Source of the DNA: Oscarella lobularis
Taxonomy: Eukaryota > Porifera > Homoscleromorpha > Homosclerophorida > Oscarellidae
NCBI RefSeq assembly: GCF_947507565.1
Contig: NC_089192.1
Location: 2,108,001-2,172,000, forward strand
Reading direction: 5' to 3'
DNA: 64,000 nucleotides
A model generated the notes under the pieces. It worked only from the letters and a program-made list of their open reading frames with translations, had not been told where the DNA came from and searched no databases. Both the position numbers and the translations under genes were made by a program. Shown here in pieces: positions 12,254 to 21,568 of this stretch (position 1 is the first letter of the stretch; the number at the start of each line of letters is the position of its first letter).

Positions 12254-12535
12254 TTAGCCTTCATAGACAATCACAGTATAAACGCATTTTCTTTTACAAT
12301 GTCTTACAATGTTTCGTCGCTCCAATTGAAGGCGATTGATCAGTTTCTTATTCACATTGCTGTCATCGTAATCGATTTGAAGTTTTTCGTGTACGGGTGA
12401 CCTTAGGTGTGAAATGGGCGCCGATCTTCCAAAACGCATATGATGCCGAATTGGCTTGTCCTTGATAGGACTCGCGTATATTGAAAGTGAAAGGCAAAAG
12501 ACAAAGAAAGTGACTGTCATCAGCTGTTTCGTCAT
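12254..12535 (-). CDS. Small secreted peptide precursor, family copy 1
   Basis: A single-exon reading frame of 93 residues. The N-terminus is a strong signal peptide ending in YASP. The short mature region contains the motif HHMRFGRSAPISH, a stretch with KLQIDYDDSN, and a basic C-terminal region RLQLERRNIVRH followed by two Cys. RFGR is the shape of an amidated RF-peptide site (Gly as amide donor followed by a basic cleavage residue), but that use is inference. A TATA box lies 56 nt upstream on the same strand. Near-identical promoter and coding sequence recur at 18.4 and 20.1 kb, and a divergent relative at 21.35 kb on the other strand. Conservation of the frame across copies 1 and 2 supports real coding. 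I know of no named family. Confidence 0.7.
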   Translation of the reverse strand: MTKQLMTVTFFVFCLSLSIYASPIKDKPIRHHMRFGRSAPISHLRSPVHEKLQIDYDDSNVNKKLINRLQLERRNIVRHCKRKCVYTVIVYEG

Positions 12536-12590
12536 GATCGCTGCAAGGTATTTCGGTATAGTGGTTTAGGTACCGGACTGACCCAGAGTT

Positions 12591-12599
12591 TTTATATAG
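12591..12599 (-). promoter_or_regulatory. TATA box of peptide gene copy 1
   Basis: On the minus strand this reads CTATATAAA, 56 nt before the ATG at 12535. The same position relative to the start is TATA-like in copies 2 and 3, inside a conserved block containing AACTC and GGTACC. Confidence 0.75.
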
Positions 12600-13824
12600 T
12601 GTGCAAGCAGGAATTTATCCTAACCGCAGTCTATCGTCCGCCTAATTACTTGCTGTGGATGGCGGAAATTAACCATGTCGCGATCCCGTCACGTGGAAGA
12701 GAATCACTTCCTCGGATGTGACGACGCAGCTTCCTGTTTACGTCGATCACCTCAATGATAATGATACAAATGTAGGGTTAGAATTAACGTCATGCCACAG
12801 TTCCATCGGTGCCTTATACCGTGTACCACATGGGTGTACCTTTTACTTCCAAAAGATGGCTGTCTTCATCACATCGGCAATTCTCTTCCCGTCCGTGCAA
12901 AGAAGGAATGCCGAGAAAAGTAGTTTCCTAGCAGCGAGCAGCGTGGTTTGAAGGGGATAGAACGATAAGTTAAAAATTAGGGAGAATTGCTATGTAGTCA
13001 ATGAACAGAAGTTAGCCTCGCGTTCGCCAGGTTCTTCTCCCTGTTCTCCCATACAAACGGGGGACGCCGATATACGTTTAATGATGCGGACGAGCAACAA
13101 GCGATGGATCGGGTAAGACGACGCCTTAATTAAATTTGACGTGTACGTATAGTCTCGTGCCCTGACTCCGGCCCGGATGTTCCATCCTAGCGAGAGAGAA
13201 TACGTTTACGCATTTTGTCTTGGTCAGCTTGATCTATAGGCCTCGCAAGCCAACAGTGGGTCGTGGTCGTCGAGTCTGAATCGTTGTCTCAGGCTCAGCT
13301 ATCGATCGATCAGGTTTCTTGTTTATTAAAACTTTCTAAACTGGAGCATGCGAGATGATAATTTTTGACGGCCGATGAATGGGACGTTTTCTTTCCCGTT
13401 GCTACATGGATACGGTATATAGCCGATCGTTTTTCGACGATTACCCGAATGTCTTCTCCAGATATTTCAAAAGTTGCATGTGAAACAAAGGTCACAACGG
13501 TGAATAGAATGCGCGCATTGCATGCGTTGGATCACACTCGTGATCAGGTCTGTTGATCTTAGGTGTTCGGAGGAAGCTATGCAAATCTTGTTTAGATCGT
13601 CTCTGTGGGAAAATGCGGTGGCGCGTCTCTTTACTTGCAGATATCGGTGGAAGCGATGGAAGCGTTCGTTAGCTTAAACTAACAGTGTTTATGTGAAACT
13701 GCTTTGGTAACGCCCACTAGCGGAAGCGATGCAATTCTAAATTTAGATCGAGGAAGCCAAGGTGGGTGGAGCAAGACGTAGGAAGCGAAGAAACCCCCAC
13801 CCACGAGTTTACAAAGAGCGGACC

Positions 13825-13832
13825 TATAAAAA
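13825..13832 (+). promoter_or_regulatory. TATA box of the FAD-linked oxidase gene
   Basis: TATAAAAA lies 73 nt upstream of the ATG at 13898, in a stretch with no competing ATG. This suggests a short 5' leader without an intron. Confidence 0.7.
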
Positions 13833-13897
13833 TCCGGTCATTCCTCGAGACTGTCACTTTTTAAGCTGTTGCCAATCTCTTACCGTCTTCTCCAGCC

Positions 13898-15619
13898 ATG
13901 TCTGAACAACCTATTCCACTGAAGGATGAAAAAAACTTTTACCACCCACAAAGCGAGCAAGAAATAATCACCCTGGTCAAGCTCGCCAAAGAAAAGTCGC
14001 TCAAAGTTCGAGTCCGAGGATCGGGCCACTCCATGGCCCGAGCAATCTTCACGGACACGGACACGGGCACTCCGGCTCGCGACGGTATCGCCGTTAACGA
14101 AGAAGCTCCAGATGGCAAAGATATTAACATCGTGCTTGATCAATACGCCAAAATTATAAGCGTTGACACCGAGTCGAATTTGGTGACCGTGCAAGCGGGC
14201 ATTCACCTGGGTCGCGATCCCGAGGATCCTCGCAGCACCCTTGAAAACTCTTTGCTCTACGTCCTTCATCATACGTTCGGCCTGACGCTGGTAAACCTCG
14301 GCGGAATTACGCATCAGACTGTCGGAGGTTTCCTGATGACCGGCTCTTCTGGCGGATCTCTTCTCTACAGTGTGCAGGACAACGTACATGCTCTGCGATT
14401 TATCGATGGATGTGGCGCGCCTTACGACGTCGACTCAGACGAGGAAAATTTCGACGCTTACGTCGTGTCGCTTGGTCTGCTGGGAGTGCTCTCAAGGGTC
14501 ACCTTCAAGTGTGAGAAGACCTTCAATATCAAAGGTTCCCAGTCTGTAGCTCTCACCAAGCTTTCAAGCGTCGATCTTTTCGAGGAAGACGAACAAAGGC
14601 AGACCATGGATCAAGCCGAAAAAAGACCGAACCTGATTGAGTTCTTGAGTAAAAATGATTATGCTCGTCTTCTCTGGTGGCCACAGGGCACCGAACTCCT
14701 AAGCAGTACAACGGTGTGGAAGGCTAAAAAGATGGATGCTGAACCTTCGTTCAAACCAAATCCTCACGCAGTATTTGACAATTTGTCGACAATGGTTCTC
14801 TACTCCTACGTCATGATATTGCTCGGCAATTTCGGAAACAAAGACGGAGTCTTGGCACTAGCACAAAAGAAGTCAGAAAGAATCCAGAAACTTAAAACTG
14901 AAGAACTGCTAAAGGCGAATCCTTCTTTGTGTGAGGACGTCGCGAAGAAGTTAGCCGAAAGCTACGACAACTGCAATCTTTCTCTTCTGGGTCTTGCGGC
15001 GAACGCTATTAGCGACATAGATTGCAAACCCCTCATCCACTTTCTCACGACGGTGGCTATTGGCATCTTCAACTCCATCGACGGCAACGTCGAATTCCAA
15101 GATTATTCCTACACCGGCCTGCCCATGGATAATTCTGCGGATGACGTGATTGTTCCAGTCATGTGGACAGAGATGTGGATCCCTCTCGGAAAAGCTACAG
15201 AAGCTATGAAAGCTCTTCGCGAATACGTCGGATGGTCTATAGAGAAAGCCGGCAACAACGCTTGGGAGCTTTATGCTGCGAAGCCTTCTAAGGCGTGGCT
15301 AAGTATGTCGTACACCGACGGCAACGACGAGTGGAAGGACGGCGCTTTCCGAATCGATCCCTACTGGTGTGCCGATAACCAAGGAAATTTTCGCGATTTC
15401 TACAAACCTATTTGGAAGTGTTTGAAAGAGGCGAAGATTCCGTTTCGCCTGCACTGGGGAAAATCTTTTCCTCTTATTGATGATGCAGATATAACTCGCG
15501 AGGACGTCGTCACTGAACGCTATCCACTGTTGAAAGCGTTTCGCGACATTCAAAAGAAAAGAGATCCAGCTGGCGTTTTCCTTAACGACTACTGGAGACA
15601 CTGGCTGAGTTTTGAATAA
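13898..15619 (+). CDS. FAD-linked oxidase, aldono-lactone oxidase type
   Basis: An intact intronless frame of 573 residues. The N-terminal part matches the PCMH-type FAD-binding domain: the RGSGHS motif at about residues 39-44 (the His is the usual covalent flavin attachment site in this family) and a later GGITHQTVGGFLMTGSSGG loop. The C-terminus matches the ALO domain of sugar-lactone oxidases (HWGKSFPL, then RDPAGVFLNDYW at the end). Such enzymes oxidise gulono-, galactono- or arabinono-1,4-lactone with oxygen and can feed ascorbate-type synthesis. The real substrate cannot be read from sequence. No signal peptide or membrane helix is obvious. A TATA box lies 73 nt upstream, and an AATAAA at 15615-15620 overlaps the stop codon, with another at 15867. 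Lack of introns in an intron-rich neighbourhood suggests retroposition or transfer. Confidence 0.9.
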   Translation: MSEQPIPLKDEKNFYHPQSEQEIITLVKLAKEKSLKVRVRGSGHSMARAIFTDTDTGTPARDGIAVNEEAPDGKDINIVLDQYAKIISVDTESNLVTVQAGIHLGRDPEDPRSTLENSLLYVLHHTFGLTLVNLGGITHQTVGGFLMTGSSGGSLLYSVQDNVHALRFIDGCGAPYDVDSDEENFDAYVVSLGLLGVLSRVTFKCEKTFNIKGSQSVALTKLSSVDLFEEDEQRQTMDQAEKRPNLIEFLSKNDYARLLWWPQGTELLSSTTVWKAKKMDAEPSFKPNPHAVFDNLSTMVLYSYVMILLGNFGNKDGVLALAQKKSERIQKLKTEELLKANPSLCEDVAKKLAESYDNCNLSLLGLAANAISDIDCKPLIHFLTTVAIGIFNSIDGNVEFQDYSYTGLPMDNSADDVIVPVMWTEMWIPLGKATEAMKALREYVGWSIEKAGNNAWELYAAKPSKAWLSMSYTDGNDEWKDGAFRIDPYWCADNQGNFRDFYKPIWKCLKEAKIPFRLHWGKSFPLIDDADITREDVVTERYPLLKAFRDIQKKRDPAGVFLNDYWRHWLSFE

Positions 15620-17169
15620 ACGGAACGCTATAGCACAGCGAGAGATTGTTTTGCGCAAAATTGATGTTCTCATTATTTTATGTTGTCTATTGCGACGTGT
15701 GCATGCAAATGTTTGATAACTGCATGGCTGTTTGTGAAAGCGTAATGATTAATGGAATTGTTGTCTTCACCCTGACCGGGTCCAAATCTCTGCATGCTTG
15801 AGAAGCTGCATTCCTCGCATATATCACAATGTCAACGACACTCAGAAGGCTTACTAGCTTTAGCTAAATAAACGTTGATAAAAATTGTTCTGACTTAACG
15901 CCGCTTGTATATTGGAAGTCAGACAACAGGCCAAACCCTGCCGCAAATAAGAAATAGAACGCCGCAAACATAGTAACTTGCTGCGTACTACGCACTCGCT
16001 CGGCCCAAAGAGAGTATACAGATGACTGCTCGTCCCTGCGTAGCCGATTCTGTAAGATCTAGATTTAGGCTTGGGCACGTCTTCTCTGTGTACTTCAGCG
16101 TGCATTAACAAAGACCTCTGCGTTACTCGTTACTCTTCCTAGACTTTGGGAGGATACATCAGTCAATTTCCACCGCTTTAGTGCGTTTGTATATTGGTAA
16201 GAGAAACAAGCTGAGCTGCAAATGAGAATGGAGCATCGAGTCTATGGAGATCCAAACCATGGACAAAATGAGAGAAAATAGAACTCAAAGCTGGAGTCTA
16301 TTAGGTGGAAATTACAGAGAGGAGAGTCAATTGCAAGGTAGAACTGCTACGAAGGCGATTTAATTAATACGTACGTACCATGTGGTATGCAAACTAACTG
16401 ACGTAGACATCAATCTCACCCAGACTTTCAGATTTCCATTGCAGGTATCGATCTCATCCAGATATAAACATTGGACTCATAAAATGAGTACTGGGATTGA
16501 GGAGAAAGGGTGTCCATAAACATGTGACTCATAAACAAGTACACTGTACAGTAATACGAATAAAGGGATATATAGAGAGAAATGAGTACTAAATAAATGG
16601 GGTGCCTATGAACATTTGACTCATAAATGAGTCCTGAGAATAAACGGATTGTGCGAGATCGACTCAATGATTTTCCCGATTTTCGATTCGTTTTGGAAGG
16701 AAATCGGGCGGCAAAAGAGATCCGTAAACATAAGAGCGATCCGATCACCTCCACCGCGTACGTGTTTCCTAACGTTCATCGCCGAAAATGGACAAACTTA
16801 TCAGTTATCACTCATGGAAGAGAAAGCTTTTCTCGCCTTTCGCCGGACCCTACTTACAAAAGAGTGGAAATTAGACCGTAGACATTTTCGTATAGCCGAA
16901 ACGTCGTAGTGAAGCGCTCTTCGCCGCGCGGATTCGAACGTACGTTACTATTCGATCGTACAGTACCCTTTTTCACCTCGTTTGGGGCCTTTCGCGGCTT
17001 CTTCGCCGCCCAATTAGACTATGATATCGTATCGCAGCAAACTGTCGAGAGCCGTTTGCGGACAAGCGAAGCTTGAGGAGACGAAGCGATGACACGCATG
17101 ACGTAGACTGACGTCAGGGCGCAAGTATAAACCCGGATAGATGCCAGGTTTTATACAAGCAAGTTATTC

Positions 17170-17222
17170 CCCTCACACCAGGGCGCGCGCGGGCGAAGCC
17201 CGCGCGCGCCCTGGTGTGAGGG
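17170..17222. repeat. Perfect 25-bp foldback hairpin
   Basis: Bases 17170-17194 are the exact reverse complement of 17198-17222, with a 3-nt GAA loop. The arms are very GC-rich with an alternating CG core. A half-site of the same CG-rich sequence occurs near 11722-11735. Confidence 0.97.
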
Positions 17223-17556
17223 TCTCTCAAACGTGATCGCCCAAAAACCAAAGTGTGGTTCTGTCGGTCACGCTCACGTCACAATCGCTCTTAGACCAAT
17301 CACGCACACAGGTGCCTTTATGACATCACATTCATTGTGATGTCATATTCTCCCGTATTTTGAACAAAATGTACATAAAAAGGTGACGTCACAGTAGATA
17401 GGAACCCCGGATTGTGTTCAAAACTTTTCAGGAACGAGTAACAGTAGGCATATTATACAGGCTACATTATCGAGGATAAATACTACTAAACATAACAGGC
17501 ACATAGCAATGAGCTTTATCAGTAACGTTCATAAAGGGAACGCAGTAAAGGAGCAC

Positions 17557-17604
17557 GTTGGGTTTGTCGTGCTGCGAGCTGTGCTCGCAGCACGCAAACC
17601 CAAC
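17557..17604. repeat. Second foldback hairpin (23/22 bp)
   Basis: The left arm 17557-17579 pairs with the right arm 17583-17604, with one unpaired base and a 3-nt TGT loop. The architecture is the same as the hairpin 390 bp upstream, but the sequence is different. Confidence 0.93.
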
Positions 17605-18351
17605 TGCGAGCTGATAATGGGCCTCGTGACACGATCACCCAAAGGGGCAGAGGTTAGGGTTAGGAGAGGTATAGCTCTGTGTCACGCTTAGAGGCCAAAT
17701 TGTAGGGTTTTGCGGAAAATAAAGCATGCCAACTCATTTAGTTAGGCAGGGCGATGCAAATTATGCAAAAGTCTTTACAAAAATTAGAGTAATAAGAATG
17801 TGCTGGGGGTGTTCGGGGATCCCATGATTGCTCACGAAAGGCCATCATTATCTAGTTTGCAAACTCTTGGAAACGCACAAGCGGCTACACACAGTCACTA
17901 TGTTTGTTTAGTGCTTTCTCGAATTGTACGGTGGCAATTTGGAGAGCCCCATATAAGTCGTACAGAATGACGAAACAAACGTGCATGGTTTACATAACTG
18001 AGAAGACTTTGGTTAAAATTTAACGAAATTAATTGATTAGTTAATTGAAAAGAGAACTGTAAGATCGTAAATTTAATAACACGCGACGTCATATGTGAGG
18101 AAGCTTTCCTTTCCGTATGACGTATTAGTTAAGTAAGGATATCCAATTTATTTTGCAAGACATAGAAATCAGATTATCAATAACGAGAAAGAAAAAATGA
18201 TCACAAGCTTAAGTTATTCTTTGAACTTTCACCCTCGCCGAAAACACTGCAGTAACCCCGTGCAAGAAGCACACATACCAAATTGAAGACATATATTGGC
18301 TCGCCGATATCGTCTTTCAGCCTTCAATAGACAATAATAGTATAAACTTTT

Positions 18352-18585
18352 TTATTTTGCTACCGTATGTCTTACGATTTTGCGTCGCTCCAATTGAAGG
18401 CGATTGACAAGTTTCTCATTCAGATTGCTGTCATCGTGATCGAATTGAAATTTTTCGTCGACGCGAGACCTTAGGTGTGCTAAATGATTAAGATGCCAAC
18501 TTGACTTGTCTTCGATCGGACTTGCACATATTGAAAGTGAAAGACAAAAGACAAAGAAAGCGACTGTCATCCGGTGTTTCGCCAT
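18352..18585 (-). CDS. Small secreted peptide precursor, family copy 2
   Basis: A 77-residue frame with the same signal peptide as copy 1 (SLSICASP), then a shorter mature region. The segment carrying RFGRSAP in copies 1 and 3 is deleted in frame. The acidic DHDDSNLNEKL and basic LQLERRKIVRH blocks are kept. It ends at TVAK, without the Cys pair of copy 1. The in-frame deletion and intact frame suggest the C-terminal helix-like part, rather than the RFGR segment, is the constant part of the family. A TATA box lies 56 nt upstream. Confidence 0.65.
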   Translation of the reverse strand: MAKHRMTVAFFVFCLSLSICASPIEDKSSWHLNHLAHLRSRVDEKFQFDHDDSNLNEKLVNRLQLERRKIVRHTVAK

Positions 18586-18640
18586 GATTGCAGCAAGGTC
18601 TTTCGGTACAGGGGTTCAGGTACCAGACTGACCCAGAGTT

Positions 18641-18649
18641 CTTATATAC
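18641..18649 (-). promoter_or_regulatory. TATA box of peptide gene copy 2
   Basis: Minus-strand GTATATAAG, in the same conserved promoter block and at the same distance from the ATG (18585) as in copy 1. Confidence 0.75.
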
Positions 18650-19329
18650 TGTACAACCGGAATCTAATCTAACTGCAGACTATCATTCCCCAATTAACTG
18701 CTGTGGCTGGCGAAAAGTAACCTTGCCGCGATGACGTCATGTGGAAGAGAATCACTTCCTCGGATGTGAAGACATCACCGCGATGACGTCATGTGGAAGA
18801 ATCACTTCCTTGGATGTGAAGACACAACGTCGTGTCCCTAGCGTCGATCACCTCAATGATCGACAGAGATGTAGCGTTAGCATCAACGGAAGGCATTTCA
18901 CAGTTCTATCCGTGTCTTACATGGTGTACGACTTGGGGTGTAATTTTTACTCCAAAAGATGTCTTGCTTCGATCACCACCTCCGGCATTCTCTTCCCTTC
19001 CGTGCAAAGAAGAAATGCGGAGAAGAGTAGCTTAATTCCTAGCAGCGGGGTGTTAAGGAGATAGAGCCACTAATAAAATATCAATGGTGATTGCTATGTA
19101 GATCTAGTCATAACCTGAACATAGCCTCGCTCTCGCCAGCTAGGTTCTTTTTCCTGGTCTCCCGTACAAACACGAGAGGAAAGTAGGACCTGGTATCTCG
19201 TGCTCCCTTTTGGGTGAGTCGTTCTGATGCGTTAGCGGGGTACGTCACGTGAGGGATGAATACGTAGAATGACGCCTGTCTATTCAGCATGGCCACCGCT
19301 CATACCTTTTACTTAGTTACCTTTCGAAT

Positions 19330-19760
19330 GAATTCTTTCGCACGACGCGTTTCGGCTATAATGGGATACTATCCAAAGCAGTTTCTCTAGATGCTGGTAC
19401 CTTTTCGTGAGAGCGAGGCTCCCTATAAGGTGTCTCACGAAGAGATTCTCGTCTTTTGGCAACGTAACTAAGGTAAAGGTCGCGACGCGAGTTCACTATT
19501 CTGTTTGACGATATCCTAATTGCGTACACGTAGACGGGTCAGTCGACGCGTCTCAATCGTTCCTCATCGCCCAAGAGCCGAATTCATCCTTCGCCGTTTC
19601 GAAGCTCGTTTCTCCTCCGTCGTAGGTCGAATTCTTTTCTCCTTTGTTCCACCAAAAGCTAAAAGGTTGGTCTCCATTTGGCTAGAGTTGTGCGAGCGCG
19701 CGATTTTCAAAACGGCTCATGCGAGCCAAAATCCCGTGGCCCTAGTTATAGGGGCCTCAT
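19330..19760 (+). repeat. Copy of a dispersed repeat with a shared open frame
   Basis: This aligns over about 400 bp with 23040-23465. Both copies hold an open plus-strand frame with recognisably similar translation (HRPR, FEAR, SS-V, KAK-LVSI, ELCERA motifs). No domain is recognised. The frame may be part of a mobile element. Confidence 0.6.
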
Positions 19761-20038
19761 CATTCATTTCCTATTGGCCATCATGCGTATCTTTGAATTA
19801 TTATCAACGACATTTCAGCTTAGCTTTTACGAATCTTACCATGTTTAAAAATGACAAACAACGAGAGAGAAAAAGTTGTCATAAGCCCAAGTTAATCTTT
19901 GAACTTTCACCCTTGGGCTCTGCAGTTACACCAAGAATAACACCCAAGAAATCGAGGACATTGTATAAATCGCCGGTATCGTTTTTTAGCCTTCATTGGA
20001 TAATTAATTATAGGCTAAACGTATTTTCTTTTCCTCTA

Positions 20039-20265
20039 TCATACGATGTTGCGTCTTTCCGATTGAAGGCGATTGACATTCAGATTGCTGTCATCGTAAT
20101 CGATTTGAAGTTTTTCGTCTACGGGTAACCTTAGGTGTGAAATGGGCGCCGATCTTCCGAAACGCATATAACGCAAAATTCGCTTGTCCTTGATCGGACT
20201 CGCGAATATTGAAAGTGAAAGACAAATGACGAAGATAGCGACTGTCACATCAGCTGTTTCGCCAT
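20039..20265 (-). pseudogene. Peptide precursor copy 3, frameshifted
   Basis: This is homologous to copies 1 and 2. The expected ATG (20265, MAKQLM) runs into TGA after six codons, because two extra bases (TG) follow the ATG that sits at codon 6. The rest of the frame (signal peptide FVICLSLSIFASP, then RYMRFGRSAPISH and IDYDDSN) is still readable but has no upstream in-frame ATG. The C-terminal block ends early after RRNIV, with no His/Cys tail. The promoter TATA is retained. A GTG start at 20248 would be needed to translate it, so I call it broken. Confidence 0.7.
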
Positions 20266-20320
20266 GATTGCAGCAAGGTTTTTTGATACAGGGGTTTAGG
20301 TACCGGACTGAACATGAGTT

Positions 20321-20329
20321 CTTATATAC
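20321..20329 (-). promoter_or_regulatory. TATA box of peptide copy 3
   Basis: Minus-strand GTATATAAG, at the same position relative to the start as in copies 1 and 2. Confidence 0.65.
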
Positions 20330-20520
20330 TGTACAAGCGGAATCCCCTCTACTACCTGCGGTGGCTGGTGGAAATAATTAACTTTGCCACGATGACTTCA
20401 CGAAATAATTAACCTTTACCGCGATGACATCACGTTTAAGAGAATCACTTCATCGGATGTGAAGACACAACGTCTTGTTTATGTATAACCCGTCCTCGAT
20501 CACCTCAATGATACAGATGT

Positions 20521-20690
20521 TTGCCCGCGCAGGTTCGAATCCTGTCGACTACGCCGATTTGTTGGTGTCGGAGCTCCTGAGTACGTTAGTCTATTAGACT
20601 ATGTGCACGACAAATATGGGGAATATTTAGGGGCGTGCCTAAGGGTATGATAGGTGAGCTCCTTAATATTAACTAACATAGACCACAGGG
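20521..20690. mobile_element. Probable tRNA-Ser-derived SINE, 5'-truncated
   Basis: Relative to duplication units 1 and 2, about 170 bp are inserted here. The insertion starts with the 3' third of a serine tRNA: a CGCAGG/TTCGAAT/CCTGT T-arm followed by CGACTACGCC, matching the acceptor strand of eukaryotic tRNA-Ser. The 5' tRNA part (D and anticodon arms) is absent, so it is not a functional tRNA. About 130 bp of non-tRNA sequence follow. No clear target duplication is visible. Confidence 0.6.
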
Positions 20691-21346
20691 TTAGCATCAA
20701 CGGCATGTCACAGTAGATACTAGCAACTTGAACCTAAGAAATTGCTAACTGGAATATCGGCATCAGGAGCTCACCAAATAGAATGAAAGAGAGTTACGCT
20801 AGCCCACCGGAAGGCAAAACGGATGAGGCTCCTTTAGGGATTACTAGGACCACGAGTATTTTTCTCGCTGTGGCCGCTGTGAACATCGGGCGCTCGCGTA
20901 ATTCACGCCATACGGAGATGAAATACACAATTTATCTCTACGCGAGTCCATGAACGCTATAATGTCCAATTCACTTAGTCGTAATAGTTACGTTATTATT
21001 ACATCCTCTTGACTTCGTCGTTCGGAGCTGTCACATAGCCAAAGTTTCAAACTATGTCCTGCTTGAGAGAGCTAGGCAGCATCTATCCGCCGCGAAGCCA
21101 GGTCAATCACGTTCCTTTCACGGAATTCTTGAAGCCAGTAGGAGGACCTTCGTTAAAATTTATAAGGAAGTTCAAAGGCCAACCGCAGACGGGAAATTTA
21201 ATGTTGCCTGACGTCAAAGGAGAGGAAGCTATCAGTATGACGTGTTTACACAGGGTGGTGATATCAAGGGTCGCTTCCGGCAGAGAAGTACTAAAGGACG
21301 CACTCGATTGTCTAGACATAGAAATCAGACAGCCTTGACGAGACAG

Positions 21347-21568
21347 ATGTTTGTCGCTGCACTCTTTGCCTGCTCTCTGTTACTTTCATCTTACGCAAGT
21401 CCTGCTCGCATCCCCCTTGCGCCAAGATTAGTAGTTATAGCAAGAAATCGATCTGGAAGAGACACTGAAAATCCTAGAGAAGTTCTATCTGATCGCCTTC
21501 ATTTGCACCAACGCAACGCTGTAAAACATTTCAACATAGCTCCTATGCATACCATATACTGTATGTAA
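21347..21568 (+). CDS. Small secreted peptide precursor, divergent copy 4
   Basis: A 73-residue frame on the opposite strand to copies 1-3. It has a strong signal peptide ending SSYASP and a C-terminal block DRLHLHQRNAVKH that lines up with NRLQLERRNIVRH of copy 1. The middle is different and has a possible basic cleavage region (ARNRSGR). Its 5' flank (21155-21345) is homologous to the sequence that lies 3' of the minus-strand copies (for example CATAGAAATCAG at 12113 and 21317). It therefore arose by a rearrangement that changed orientation. No TATA box is obvious. Confidence 0.6.
   Translation: MFVAALFACSLLLSSYASPARIPLAPRLVVIARNRSGRDTENPREVLSDRLHLHQRNAVKHFNIAPMHTIYCM

Larger units (their letters stand above)
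11960..12960. repeat. Segmental duplication unit 1 (peptide gene plus flanks)
   Basis: About 1 kb, including a small-peptide gene on the minus strand, its TATA box and both flanks, is repeated in the same orientation at about 18020-19045 and, partially, at 19845-20720. Identity by eye is about 80-90%, with small indels. Confidence 0.85.
15620..18020. other. Intergenic DNA with foldback repeats
   Basis: There is no supportable gene. The stretch near 16620-16900 shares a motif with 11580-11650 (GGAAATCGGGCGGCA). Two strong hairpins lie at 17170-17222 and 17557-17604, both in the same roughly 800-bp block. Short open frames are not supported. Confidence 0.6.
18020..19045. repeat. Segmental duplication unit 2 (peptide gene plus flanks)
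   Basis: Same orientation and order of blocks as 11960-12960, including the CRE-like flank, the minus-strand peptide gene, its promoter, and a downstream block containing CTTCCGTGCAAAGAAG. An internal duplication of about 50 bp (ATGACGTCATGTGGAAG repeated near 18730 and 18783) is specific to this unit. Confidence 0.85.
19845..20720. repeat. Segmental duplication unit 3, partial
   Basis: Third copy of the peptide-gene unit. It is interrupted by an insertion from about 20521 to 20690: sequence matching units 1 and 2 stops at CTCAATGATACAGATG and resumes at AGGGTTAGCATCAACGG. Confidence 0.8.

Noticed and set aside
13880-14389. 169-codon minus-strand frame over the oxidase gene
   Set aside because: The opposite strand carries the clear FAD and ALO motifs; this is an antisense shadow.
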